The notes beneath the pieces were generated by a model. The model did no database searches. It had not been told where the DNA came from and saw nothing but the letters and a program-made list of their open reading frames with translations. Positions 54,340-62,857 of a stretch of DNA of 64,000 bases are shown one piece after another (the stretch's first letter is position 1; each line of letters begins with the position of its first letter). This DNA is from Paenibacillus sp. MMS20-IR301 (GTDB taxonomy: Bacteria > Bacillota > Bacilli > Paenibacillales > Paenibacillaceae). Where the stretch lies: contig NZ_CP135275.1 in the NCBI RefSeq assembly GCF_032302195.1, positions 3,968,001 through 4,032,000 of the forward strand. The letters are read 5' to 3'. Position numbers and translations under genes: made by a program.

Positions 54340-54511
54340 GGATGAAATCCTGTTCGCTCATTTTCTCGATCTTACCTGTACTATATTCTCTAACAATTTG
54401 GCCCTCATTTGTCTTATATACTATATATGTTCCATTTGCTTTAGCATCCAGTTTCGCCCGGTCACCTGTTAACCGAATCAATTTAGCAAGGTCCTTCGTA
54501 AGATTCATCAT
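54332..54511 (-). CDS. 59-residue protein preceding the zeta-type kinase (possible antitoxin-like partner)
   Basis: A short gene from ATG at 54511 (GAGGTG eight bases upstream) to a stop at 54332-54334. It begins MMNLTKDLAKLIRLTGDRAK and continues with TYIVYKTNEGQIVREYSTGKIEKMSEQDFI. The protein is charged and soluble with a helical start and a beta-hairpin-like middle. Its last eight bases overlap the kinase remnant's start, a classical arrangement of co-translated toxin-antitoxin pairs. No known antitoxin family was recognised, so the role is inferred from overlap only. It appears intact although its partner is broken. Confidence 0.65.
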   Translation of the reverse strand: MMNLTKDLAKLIRLTGDRAKLDAKANGTYIVYKTNEGQIVREYSTGKIEKMSEQDFIHE

Positions 54512-54634
54512 TCCACAAACACCTCATTTCACACTTATAGTTCGAGTATACCAAAGTACAACGCATTTTAAATCCGCTTCAAGCTATACAGATAATACAT
54601 TGAATTTGGAATTTCTTATTAAAAACACAAACAA

Positions 54635-54736
54635 CCTGCAGGATCGAGCGGCCGGTAGCTCTCAATGGCCTTGATTAATCCCAATCGCTCCTATGGAGAT
54701 AAGATCCTCCATATCTTCGCCCGTGTTAGCTAACTT
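54635..54736 (-). pseudogene. Fragment of a sporulation sigma factor (SigK/SigE-like)
   Basis: The minus-strand frame reads KLANTGEDMEDLISIGAIG and, after a one-base insertion, GLIKAIESYRPLDPAG. This is the region 2.1-2.2 signature of mother-cell sporulation sigma factors (GED-EDLISIGTIGLIKAIESY). Only about 34 residues remain; nothing recognisable flanks it. It is a relic between the toxin-like remnant and the GH3 gene. Confidence 0.72.
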
Positions 54737-54816
54737 TCACTTCCATCAATAAGTTCAGAGTTCGGTGGACGAATGGAAGTTTAATTACTGAAACAGCGGC
54801 AATCAAAGACTATAAC

Positions 54817-54870
54817 AAAAAAAGAGGAGTTCCAGACAGCCGTTTGGCTTGCCTGGAACTCCTCTTTTTT
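54817..54870 (-). terminator. Terminator of the GH3/SLH gene
   Basis: Long arms AAAAAAGAGGAGTTCCAG (54818-54835) and CTGGAACTCCTCTTTTTT (54853-54870), with further pairing in the loop. It is one base after the stop codon of the GH3 gene and has A/T tracts on both sides. Confidence 0.92.
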
Positions 54871-54871
54871 A

Positions 54872-57800
54872 TCATTGCAATTGATAAATCCGGTAAAGTA
54901 TGACTGCTGCCTCCGCACGGCTTGCCCGGCCTTTCGGATTCAGGCTTTGACCATCTCCCTTGACAATGCCCGCTTTGACGAGTGCTGCCACATCGTTAAT
55001 CGCATAATCTTTTACCTGAGATGCGTCTTTAAACGCTGCCAGATCACCTGCTGTTCCGGCAAAGTCCGATTTGCCCATCACTTTGAGTGTACGCATGATC
55101 AGCACCATCATATCTTGACGGGAAATATCGGCCTTAGGATTGAAATTACCTCTTGCATCGCCGTTGGTGATGCCTAACCCCTTGGCAATGCCCAGCGCTT
55201 CAGCATAATACGTATTATCCTTAACATCTGCGAATTTCCCTTGAGTATCGCTTGACAAATTGAAGGCTCTTACCAGTAGCAGAACAAAATCAGCACGGGT
55301 AACGGGTTTGGCCGGCTCAAATGATGTCTTGGATGTGCCTTGGATGATGCCAGCTGCACTCAAGGCGTTAATCGCTTCTTTGGCCCAGTCGTATTTACTG
55401 CCAACATCCTGGAATGCTGCCGTAGTTGGGCTAGGCGCTCCGGTGGGACTCGGAATTGCCGTTGCTGTTGCCACAGCCTGCCCTGTCGTTACCGGTGTTG
55501 CAGTTGCAGTCCCTGCTGGTTGCCCCGATGATGGCTCAGAGGTTGGCGCCGGTGTTGGCACTGGCGTTGGCGTTGGCGTTGGCGGGGTTTCTCCGCCGCC
55601 AGCCTGTTCCGTAGTGGCATTAACATCAGCATACGCGCTTTCCCCATAATTGTTCACCGCTGTAACAGCAAACGTATATGCAGTGTGATCTGCCAGTCCA
55701 GATACAGTAGCCCCCAGACCGTCAGCATTCCATGTTACGTTCTCAGTTACCGGTGTATACGTATCCGCATTTTTGAGATAAAGATTATAGCTCACTGCTC
55801 CTGTTGCTGCCGGCCATGTTAAGGCAACTTTATTTATTTGTCCTGTTGCACTTGGCTTCACAACTTCTGGAGTAGCCCCCACCAGTTGAATACTGTCTAC
55901 ACGCATATCCGCATTTTTGAAGACCAGGTACAAATCATGCGTACCGGAAGACGCTGCCAGTAATTCTTCTGTAATCACTTTGTATCCTAATTCAATCACT
56001 TTAAACGAGCTGCCCGGAACATCCCGGGTTTCTGGTTCCGTCTGTTCAAAGGTCATCACGGCAAGACGTTTGCCTGTAGGCGAATCAGCTCTCAATTCAA
56101 TGACAGAGGCGGGATTGATTGAAGCTCCGCGCAATGTAACGCCCGTCGCGCCAGTCAGGTCTACCTGATTTAGAGCAACCCAGGAACCATTTCCTTTAGA
56201 CATAACACCGTAGTATCCGTTCTCTGACAGCTTTGCTTTCAAGCCCTCTGCAGTACGCAGCTTGGAGACCTCACGATATACCATTTCGCTCGAAGCGAAG
56301 GCATGATCAAATACGTTAACCGGTGTGGATGCATTCAATGCTGCGATGCTTCCTCCCGTATAAGAAAGCTCTGCTTGAAGCGGCAGATTCTGCGAGGATT
56401 CGCCTGCCGACAGGCTGTAAAGCCCCGACTCTGCAACATAATCATTGCTATTCACATTCCATACTCTGAAATCGGCCGGATCTACTGTCAGACGAACCGT
56501 TTTGGTTTTGCCTGCAGCAATCTCTACTTTTTCATAGGAAACCAGTTGTTTCTTTGGTGTATGTTCGCCGTAAGCAGAAGTATTGTTCTTAATATAAAGC
56601 TGAATGACTTCTGCAGTATCCACATTTCCAGTATTTGTGACATTGACGGTAACTTCAAACGGCTCGCTGCCGCTTGCGCTCACCGGAACATTAAGGTTGT
56701 CGTAGCTGAAGCTACTGTAGCTTAGTCCATAACCAAATGGGTAGGTGACATCCGCATCTGTGTACATATAAGTCATTTTGCTATCCATCGGATCGCCATT
56801 CGACATATCTACAGTGAAACGTGGATCAATGTCTGCTACCGATGTGCTCATGCCTTCAGGTAACGAATATTTATCCAGTTTCGGGAATGATTCCATTCCG
56901 GCATACCAGGTTGAAGATAAGCGGCCGCTAGGTGCGTAGTCACCAAACAACACCTCTGCCAGTGCTTTACTGTCATATTGGCCGGCATAGGGCTGATACA
57001 GAATTGCTGCAACATTTCCGTTACTCTGAATTTCCTCCATATTAACAGGGGCATTTGCTTTGACAATAACAATCGTCTTTTTCGGGAAGGATTCTGCTAC
57101 CTTGGATACAATACGGTATTGATCATCACCCAGATTCAGATCGGAACGGTCTGCTCCTTCTCCAGCGCTATGCCGGGCTGCTGTTCCTACGACGACAACT
57201 GCATAATCGTTGTTGGCTGCCCATACCTGCGCATCTGCGCCAGCTTCTTTAAGTGTTATCTCGTTAAACTTCTGGTTGTCGCTGCGAATGGCAGCAGTTG
57301 CCTTATTGGTTAGCGTGGTTGCAGACAGATCAAGTCCATCTGAATTGTTCACTGTCACTAACCGGCCACCGGTGTAATACACCGTTTCGAAACCGCCAGT
57401 AAAGCTTTCAGAATACGAACCAGCAATCAGCGAGACAGTACCGTCCGGATTCACTTCATTACGGAAGCGGCCCGGCATCGTGCTGGCATCACTAACATTA
57501 GAGAACGGATTTTCTACCAGATTCAGCTTGGTAGCATCTGTGTTTTGCACAGTACGGTTGCTGCCGTTGGTTACATCCTTGATCCACTTGCCATTGGCAA
57601 GCGACAGATAGCTGTAAGCCTGTTGTCCCCAATCATATGCTTCAAAGGCTTGAGAAGTCGTGTACAGCTTGCCGCCAGATTGGTAAGCGTATACATTAGC
57701 AGTTACAGTAGAGTATACGTTGTCCGTAACCGTTAAAGCAGTTGGTGCAGTAAAGGATGTTCGGAGCTGAGCACCTTCCGTATATGTTACTCCCGTCACT

Positions 57801-59278
57801 GTCTTGTGATTGGCTACAGATTCAAAAGCGATAACTGGTGCACCTGTGCCATAAGTAACCTGATTGCTACCGATTACTTCACGAATAGCACCGAGCGGTG
57901 ACAATCCAGCATTCGGCAATGCCGGCGTTTTCCCTACCGAATAGGTCGCCTTGAAGCGGGTATCTGCCAGAAGGCCTGTAACTGCCAATTTGCTTGATTT
58001 GGAGAGTGGCAGTACACCATCATTCTTGAGTAATACAACGCTTTCGCGCGCTGCATCCAGCGCAACCGCTTGGCTCTCAGTTTTTGTGTAGTTTTGAGGA
58101 GTATGATCTTTTGCCAGGTCTGTAAACGGATACATAACCGGAGAACCGTCAGCATTTTTTTCGTTAAAATGTCCGGAGCGAACCCACATTTCGATTTGCC
58201 CGCGAACACTGTTTTCCAGCTCAATGCGAGTCACACCGAACGTACCATTATTCACGGCATTACTAATGCTTGCTTGGGAAGAGCCTGAGGTGTTAGCATG
58301 ATTGCCACTGAGCAATAATAGCGCAGCAGCTCCGTCAGCATCTGTATAATTTTGATAACCATTGTTAAAACCCGCTGTCATATTGCGGTCGGCAAATATA
58401 AAATCACCGACCGGCATCATGCTGTATGGGTTAGCATTCGAAGCGCGGATTATATTCGGCGAGATATGGTTTGGTACGCCATTTGTCCGGCCATAGGTTG
58501 TCATGAGGCTCTGTACCAAGCCTGCCTGAAGCGGTTCAAGAAAACTCTTGTTTTGGTATTCATTTAGTGCACGTGCGCTGGCATAGAATTGACCACTCTG
58601 TCTAAACCATTGAGCAATATAGTTGGTATAGTGCTTAGTACCAAGTTGTGCCTTGAGCCAGAAACCGTCTTCATTGCCCTCCTCGCCATATCCTGTGATG
58701 CCTTCTGCCATCGCGTTCACCATCGTTCCAGCAAGTACAGGATCTTCAGCGTATCCTTCCTCATACCTGCCGCTGAGCGGGTTAGTACGCAGGTCGGATA
58801 CTGCCGAGAACATCAGCGTATTAGGATCGGTGGCATCCACTTCGCCCCGACGCTCATCACCGATAATGGTTCCTACCTTATTGACCAAGTCTTTGTTCCA
58901 GCTTTGGCCCAGGCCAAGCATGGATGGCAAATCGGTACTGACACCCATAACCCGGTCCACACCTCCGGCTGCCGTGCCTGGTAGCTGATAGCCCGCTGCG
59001 ATCGTCCGCGCTTTTCCTGCGCTTTTTTGATCGGCGTAGTATACCAGATCCTCATTACTCATGTCGGATAGAATCAGATTAACAAATGCGTCCAGATGTT
59101 CTGAAACGCCATCAAAGATAGGTTTGTTTGTAGCATCCCTCTGGAATGATAACGTTTCGTTCTCAGCTGCAGTAGCATAAGCCGGCGGGATTGCCGGCAA
59201 CAGCGAGCAAGTTAACACCAAAATTAGTCCAAGTACCGATAGTCTTTTTCGTAGCGGTGTTGTCCTTCTTTTACTCAT
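54872..59278 (-). CDS. Surface-anchored GH3-family glycosidase with fibronectin III and SLH domains
   Basis: A 1468-residue exported enzyme. The signal peptide is 1-38. The GH3 N-terminal barrel (about 60-310) has the KH motif (K215 H216 in LGTKHYTNY) and a probable nucleophile D297 in GDFIFADRNM, where SDW/SDY-type is usual. The GH3 C-domain (about 395-860) starts ESVVLLKNDGVLPL and includes VIVKANAPVNMEEIQ. The GH3 Fn3-like domain is about 870-970. A carbohydrate-binding-like module (KLRTAEGLKAKLSENGYYGVM), an fn3 domain (about 1170-1260), a Pro/Thr linker and three SLH motifs (about 1310-1468) follow. It probably trims beta-linked oligosaccharides at the wall for the importer genes upstream. 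The GTAAGCG-type operator at 59333-59344 suggests LacI-type control. Confidence 0.88.
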   Translation of the reverse strand: MSKRRTTPLRKRLSVLGLILVLTCSLLPAIPPAYATAAENETLSFQRDATNKPIFDGVSEHLDAFVNLILSDMSNEDLVYYADQKSAGKARTIAAGYQLPGTAAGGVDRVMGVSTDLPSMLGLGQSWNKDLVNKVGTIIGDERRGEVDATDPNTLMFSAVSDLRTNPLSGRYEEGYAEDPVLAGTMVNAMAEGITGYGEEGNEDGFWLKAQLGTKHYTNYIAQWFRQSGQFYASARALNEYQNKSFLEPLQAGLVQSLMTTYGRTNGVPNHISPNIIRASNANPYSMMPVGDFIFADRNMTAGFNNGYQNYTDADGAAALLLLSGNHANTSGSSQASISNAVNNGTFGVTRIELENSVRGQIEMWVRSGHFNEKNADGSPVMYPFTDLAKDHTPQNYTKTESQAVALDAARESVVLLKNDGVLPLSKSSKLAVTGLLADTRFKATYSVGKTPALPNAGLSPLGAIREVIGSNQVTYGTGAPVIAFESVANHKTVTGVTYTEGAQLRTSFTAPTALTVTDNVYSTVTANVYAYQSGGKLYTTSQAFEAYDWGQQAYSYLSLANGKWIKDVTNGSNRTVQNTDATKLNLVENPFSNVSDASTMPGRFRNEVNPDGTVSLIAGSYSESFTGGFETVYYTGGRLVTVNNSDGLDLSATTLTNKATAAIRSDNQKFNEITLKEAGADAQVWAANNDYAVVVVGTAARHSAGEGADRSDLNLGDDQYRIVSKVAESFPKKTIVIVKANAPVNMEEIQSNGNVAAILYQPYAGQYDSKALAEVLFGDYAPSGRLSSTWYAGMESFPKLDKYSLPEGMSTSVADIDPRFTVDMSNGDPMDSKMTYMYTDADVTYPFGYGLSYSSFSYDNLNVPVSASGSEPFEVTVNVTNTGNVDTAEVIQLYIKNNTSAYGEHTPKKQLVSYEKVEIAAGKTKTVRLTVDPADFRVWNVNSNDYVAESGLYSLSAGESSQNLPLQAELSYTGGSIAALNASTPVNVFDHAFASSEMVYREVSKLRTAEGLKAKLSENGYYGVMSKGNGSWVALNQVDLTGATGVTLRGASINPASVIELRADSPTGKRLAVMTFEQTEPETRDVPGSSFKVIELGYKVITEELLAASSGTHDLYLVFKNADMRVDSIQLVGATPEVVKPSATGQINKVALTWPAATGAVSYNLYLKNADTYTPVTENVTWNADGLGATVSGLADHTAYTFAVTAVNNYGESAYADVNATTEQAGGGETPPTPTPTPVPTPAPTSEPSSGQPAGTATATPVTTGQAVATATAIPSPTGAPSPTTAAFQDVGSKYDWAKEAINALSAAGIIQGTSKTSFEPAKPVTRADFVLLLVRAFNLSSDTQGKFADVKDNTYYAEALGIAKGLGITNGDARGNFNPKADISRQDMMVLIMRTLKVMGKSDFAGTAGDLAAFKDASQVKDYAINDVAALVKAGIVKGDGQSLNPKGRASRAEAAVILYRIYQLQ

Positions 59279-59329
59279 ATCAAGACTCCTTTAATAAATG
59301 GAATAGAATCAGCTGCCTGATTCAGGTTA

Positions 59330-59344
59330 ATTGTAACCGCTTAC
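59330..59344 (-). promoter_or_regulatory. LacI-type operator upstream of the GH3 gene
   Basis: On the minus strand GTAAGCGGTTAC (59333-59344) matches 10 of 12 positions of the GTAAACGTTTAC operators near 36.8-37.0 kb. It overlaps a possible -10 TACAAT (59330-59335). Either the local LacI regulator or CcpA could bind. Confidence 0.5.
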
Positions 59345-59434
59345 TAAAAAAGGTATAAGTGACACTTTTTTTTGGGTTTGCACCGGATTTTTTAGGTAAT
59401 GGGTTTAACATATTACTGACCATGTGGCTCCATG

Positions 59435-59492
59435 CAAAATACCCCCAAGCTTATTACTGCCTTAATGCAGCAGCTAAATCACTTGAGGGTAT
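59435..59492 (-). terminator. Terminator of the MalFG-type importer operon
   Basis: Arms ATACCCCCAAG (59439-59449) and CTTGAGGGTAT (59482-59492) form an 11-bp stem on the minus-strand RNA (one G-U pair). A long, partly paired loop lies between, and TTTTGC follows. Confidence 0.65.
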
Positions 59493-59522
59493 GTGAAAAC
59501 TATAACATTAGACTAACTTTCC

Positions 59523-60359
59523 TTAACCTTTTACTCCTCCGACTGTAAGACCGCCGACGAAATACTTCTGCAGTGACAGGAACGCGATTAATAGCGGTAA
59601 TACGCATAGGATACACGCAGCGAACAGTACGTTCCACTGTGCCGGGTTCTGCTGGTCACCCAGGAAGCCGAGCATCGCTACCGGGAGCGGTGAAGCAGAC
59701 GCTTTGGTGATAAAGACCATATTGAAGAAATAGTCGTTCCAGATCCATACGCCTTGAGTAATGACAACGGACACCGTAACTGGAAGCAGCAGCGGGAACA
59801 CGATCTGCCAATAACGGCGCAACATGCCTGCACCGTCAATATGAGCGGCTTCCTCGATTTCAACCGGCACACTGCTGCGGACAAATCCGGTGTAAAGAAA
59901 CGTGGAGAATGGCAGACTACATGTAATGAACATCAGGATCGGTGTGTATTGGTTCATTGGAATACCCAGTGATTTGATCATCTGGATGATGGGTATAAGC
60001 ACCATTTGTCCTGGGACTACCAGCCCCGAGAGGAAGAACAAGTACAAGAATTTACTAAGACGGCTATTCAACCGAGCCAATGGATACGAAGCCATCGCTG
60101 CAAGCAATACAACGAAAATGACTGAAACGGTAGTCAGAACAACGCTGTTCCACAGAGCAATCGGAAAATCCATCCGGTCAAAAGCAATTTTATAGCTCTC
60201 TAATGTAAATTCGCTAAACAAACTCAGCGGATTCGTCATATTTTTCGGGGAACGCAGTGACCCGGACAGTACGATTAGCAGAGGGATGAGGTTCAGCACA
60301 ACAAATGCAATAATAACAAGATGTAGCGCCGATTTTCTAAGTGGACTGGTAGGCTTCAT
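59523..60359 (-). CDS. Carbohydrate ABC transporter permease, MalG type
   Basis: A 278-residue permease with six membrane segments. The EAA loop reads EIEEAAHIDGAGMLRRYWQIVFPLLLP, and the ending is LQKYFVGGLTVGGVKG. ATG overlaps the stop of the MalF-type gene (60356-60359), so the two are co-translated. Works with the MalF-type subunit and the lipoprotein at 61303-62670. No ATPase gene is present in the operon. Confidence 0.93.
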   Translation of the reverse strand: MKPTSPLRKSALHLVIIAFVVLNLIPLLIVLSGSLRSPKNMTNPLSLFSEFTLESYKIAFDRMDFPIALWNSVVLTTVSVIFVVLLAAMASYPLARLNSRLSKFLYLFFLSGLVVPGQMVLIPIIQMIKSLGIPMNQYTPILMFITCSLPFSTFLYTGFVRSSVPVEIEEAAHIDGAGMLRRYWQIVFPLLLPVTVSVVITQGVWIWNDYFFNMVFITKASASPLPVAMLGFLGDQQNPAQWNVLFAACILCVLPLLIAFLSLQKYFVGGLTVGGVKG

Positions 60360-61237
60360 GCTGACACCTCCCGTTTATTTAAGGTCAAGACGAAAATACC
60401 GGTAATGACAATAATAATCGCAAAGGATATAATACCAAGCGCTGATGCTTTGCCAAAGAGCTGATCGGTAAACGCCATTTTGTACATTGCGTAGATCAGG
60501 GTGTTAGTCGAAGTACCCGGTCCACCGTTGGTCATAATAAACGGATAGTCGAATGCTTTAAGGCCATTGATGACGCTAAGCGTGACGTTGATCGTAATCG
60601 AGGTAGCCAGCATTGGAATTTTGATAAAGCGGATAAGCTGCCAGCGGCCTGCTCCGTCAATCCGTCCTGCTTCAATCATATCCTCCGGAACTGTCTGTAG
60701 GCCAGCTAAGAAGATAATTGTGCTTGTACCTATATTTTTCCAAATATCTACACCAATGATTGAATACAGCGCTTTGGAATAGCTACCTAGAAAATTGGTA
60801 TCAACTCCGGTAATACCCAGTGTATGAAATAAAGAAGCAATCATCCCCTCATCCGGCATATACACATAGCTCCAGATAAAACCGACTACAATTGCGCTAA
60901 ACAGAGTGGGAATATAGAATGCCGAACGGTACAGACCTTTTGCCCGAATATTCGTATTTAATAGAAGTGCTATTGCAAGGGCGATAATATTGCCCAATAC
61001 AACTGTAATTAGCGTGTAAATTAATGTGTTTTTGATTGAGAGTCCTAGAATCTCTTCATGAAAAAGTGTTTTAAAATTGTCTAACCCTACATAATTGAAG
61101 TTTTGAACATATCCGTTATAATCCGTTACACTGTATTGAAAAAGCTTGAGGATCGGAGTAATCCAAAATAGACAATAAAAAAGAAGAGCCGGTACTGCAA
61201 ACCAGTATAATGTCTTTTTCATTACAGAATTATTCAT
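60356..61237 (-). CDS. Carbohydrate ABC transporter permease, MalF type
   Basis: A 293-residue permease. TM1 is TLYWFAVPALLFYCLFWITPIL. The EAA loop reads DMIEAGRIDGAGRWQLIRFIKIPMLA. ATG at 61237 has AAAGGAAAG eight bases upstream; the frame is open to 61306, but the extra residues lack family similarity and overlap the lipoprotein stop. It is the second gene of the importer operon. Confidence 0.92.
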   Translation of the reverse strand: MNNSVMKKTLYWFAVPALLFYCLFWITPILKLFQYSVTDYNGYVQNFNYVGLDNFKTLFHEEILGLSIKNTLIYTLITVVLGNIIALAIALLLNTNIRAKGLYRSAFYIPTLFSAIVVGFIWSYVYMPDEGMIASLFHTLGITGVDTNFLGSYSKALYSIIGVDIWKNIGTSTIIFLAGLQTVPEDMIEAGRIDGAGRWQLIRFIKIPMLATSITINVTLSVINGLKAFDYPFIMTNGGPGTSTNTLIYAMYKMAFTDQLFGKASALGIISFAIIIVITGIFVLTLNKREVSA

Positions 61238-61302
61238 GCTGTTTCTTTCCTTTCCAGTAAAAGTTGCATCAGGGAGGGGAATCCTCCCTGATGCCATAAA
61301 AA

Positions 61303-62670
61303 TCAAGGTTTGTAGAGCTCGGTATATTTGTCTTGCATCGCTTTCGTAACCTCTTCAGCAGTTGTCTTCTTGCCGCCGATGATTTCAGAGAATTTGGACT
61401 GCATTACGTCACTCACACCCGCTGGCCACATTTGGTTCGGGAAGTAGAAGGCATGCCCGGTGCTTTGAATTTCATCCAGCACATTTTTGAAAATCTCATT
61501 TTTAAGCTCCACACCGCTGAATACACTGATGGAAGAGTTAGCATCTACCCAAGCCTGGAACAGTGGTGAATCTGCAGCATAAAGGTATTCGAAGACTTCC
61601 TTGGTGATATCCAAGTTTTTGGAGCTGGCATTGATTGCATAACCAGCAGCGGTAGCAGCTGAAGCATATACAGGTTCCCCTGCTTTATTACCTGGAAGGC
61701 CAAAGAATCCGCGTTCGAACTGTGCTGCTCCATCCGCAGAAACTGCCGGTAAGTCCCATGTTCCTGTAAAGATCATGGCTGCTTTGCCGTCTACAAACTG
61801 CTGAAGAGCTTGAGCGCTTGCCATACCAAGCGAGCCTTTGTTCACATATCCTTTATCATACAGCTCCTTATATTGGTTAACAGTGTTAATCCATTTAGAA
61901 TCTGTCAGGCTTGTTTCACCTGTTTGCAGTTTTTTATCAAAGTCTGGATCCGTAGGATATACGTTGTTAGCTGCAAGCTGGTACATTCCGAATTGAATTA
62001 CCCATGGATCTTTATCACCCATAACAATTGGCGTAATACCGGCGGCTTTCAGCTTTTCGCTGGCAGCAAGGAAGCTGTCCCAGTCCTTTGGTGCTTCTGT
62101 AATTCCTGCTTCGGTAAAGAGCGCCTTGTTATAGAAGGTGCCCAGGATATCCATACCTTTGGCAACAGCATATTTTTTGCCTTCATAGCTCATGTCGCTG
62201 GCAGCTGATGTACTGATCCGGTCCCAGAAACTGAGATCCGACAAATCAGCAGCATAGCCTGCTTTTGCAACTTCGATGGCGCCCATATTTGCCATGTTGG
62301 GGAATACAAGGAAGATGTCTGGTCCTTCACCAGTCGCCAATTTAGCTTTAATTGAAGTATAGTATTGTTCGTCTGGAAGCTTCTGTACCTCTAAAGTAAC
62401 GTTTGGAAACTTCTCTTTAACCAGCTTAGGCAAGGTATCCAGCTCAAAATCCGCGCCATCTGCTGCCTTAGTGCCTGAAACCAGCATATTCAGGGTGACT
62501 GGTTCGCTGCTGCTAGTCGAATTATCCGTTGCTGCTTCTGTTGGCGCTGCGGTTGCTGAAGCATCATTACCACCAGCATTGTTATTACTGGAGTTACCGC
62601 ATGCTGTTAGTGCCATTGTACATGCCGCTACAAGCGCCAATCCTCTAAGACGCGTTGTCCAGTTACTCAT
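61303..62670 (-). CDS. Extracellular sugar-binding lipoprotein
   Basis: A 455-residue family 1 solute-binding protein. The N-terminus MSNWTTRLRGLALVAACTMALTAC carries a lipobox (ALTAC) and an Asn/Ser/Ala-rich linker (24-55). The two-lobed fold includes GEGPDIFLVFPNMANMGAIEVAKAGYAADLSDL and QFVDGKAAMIFTGTWDLPAV. GGGGGA lies seven bases before ATG. It is the first gene of the importer operon; it probably binds beta-linked or other oligosaccharides released by the GH3 enzyme encoded downstream. The sugar cannot be named from sequence. Confidence 0.93.
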   Translation of the reverse strand: MSNWTTRLRGLALVAACTMALTACGNSSNNNAGGNDASATAAPTEAATDNSTSSSEPVTLNMLVSGTKAADGADFELDTLPKLVKEKFPNVTLEVQKLPDEQYYTSIKAKLATGEGPDIFLVFPNMANMGAIEVAKAGYAADLSDLSFWDRISTSAASDMSYEGKKYAVAKGMDILGTFYNKALFTEAGITEAPKDWDSFLAASEKLKAAGITPIVMGDKDPWVIQFGMYQLAANNVYPTDPDFDKKLQTGETSLTDSKWINTVNQYKELYDKGYVNKGSLGMASAQALQQFVDGKAAMIFTGTWDLPAVSADGAAQFERGFFGLPGNKAGEPVYASAATAAGYAINASSKNLDITKEVFEYLYAADSPLFQAWVDANSSISVFSGVELKNEIFKNVLDEIQSTGHAFYFPNQMWPAGVSDVMQSKFSEIIGGKKTTAEEVTKAMQDKYTELYKP

Positions 62671-62803
62671 TTGTGAATCCCCCTATTATTAATGTGTATT
62701 GCTCTTCCTTACATTTATAATTGTAAGTGGTTTCATTATTTATTTTAAGCGCTACATTTTTTAAAAAACTCCGCATTTTTTAGGTTGGAAATATCTTAAA
62801 TAA

Positions 62804-62838
62804 TAAAAAAGGATACCCCTGAATTTAGGAGTACCCTT
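62804..62838 (-). terminator. Terminator of the sugar-binding protein gene at the window edge
   Basis: Arms 62809-62820 (AAGGATACCCCT) and 62827-62838 (AGGAGTACCCTT) pair over 12 bp in the minus-strand RNA with two G-U pairs. TTTTTTATT follows. Confidence 0.88.
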
Positions 62839-62857
62839 GTATAGACCTATTTTTGCG

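Noticed and set aside
62671..62800. cre site upstream of the lipoprotein gene (TGTAGCGCTTAA)
   Set aside because: It lacks one base of the usual spacing and no convincing -35/-10 pair could be placed beside it.
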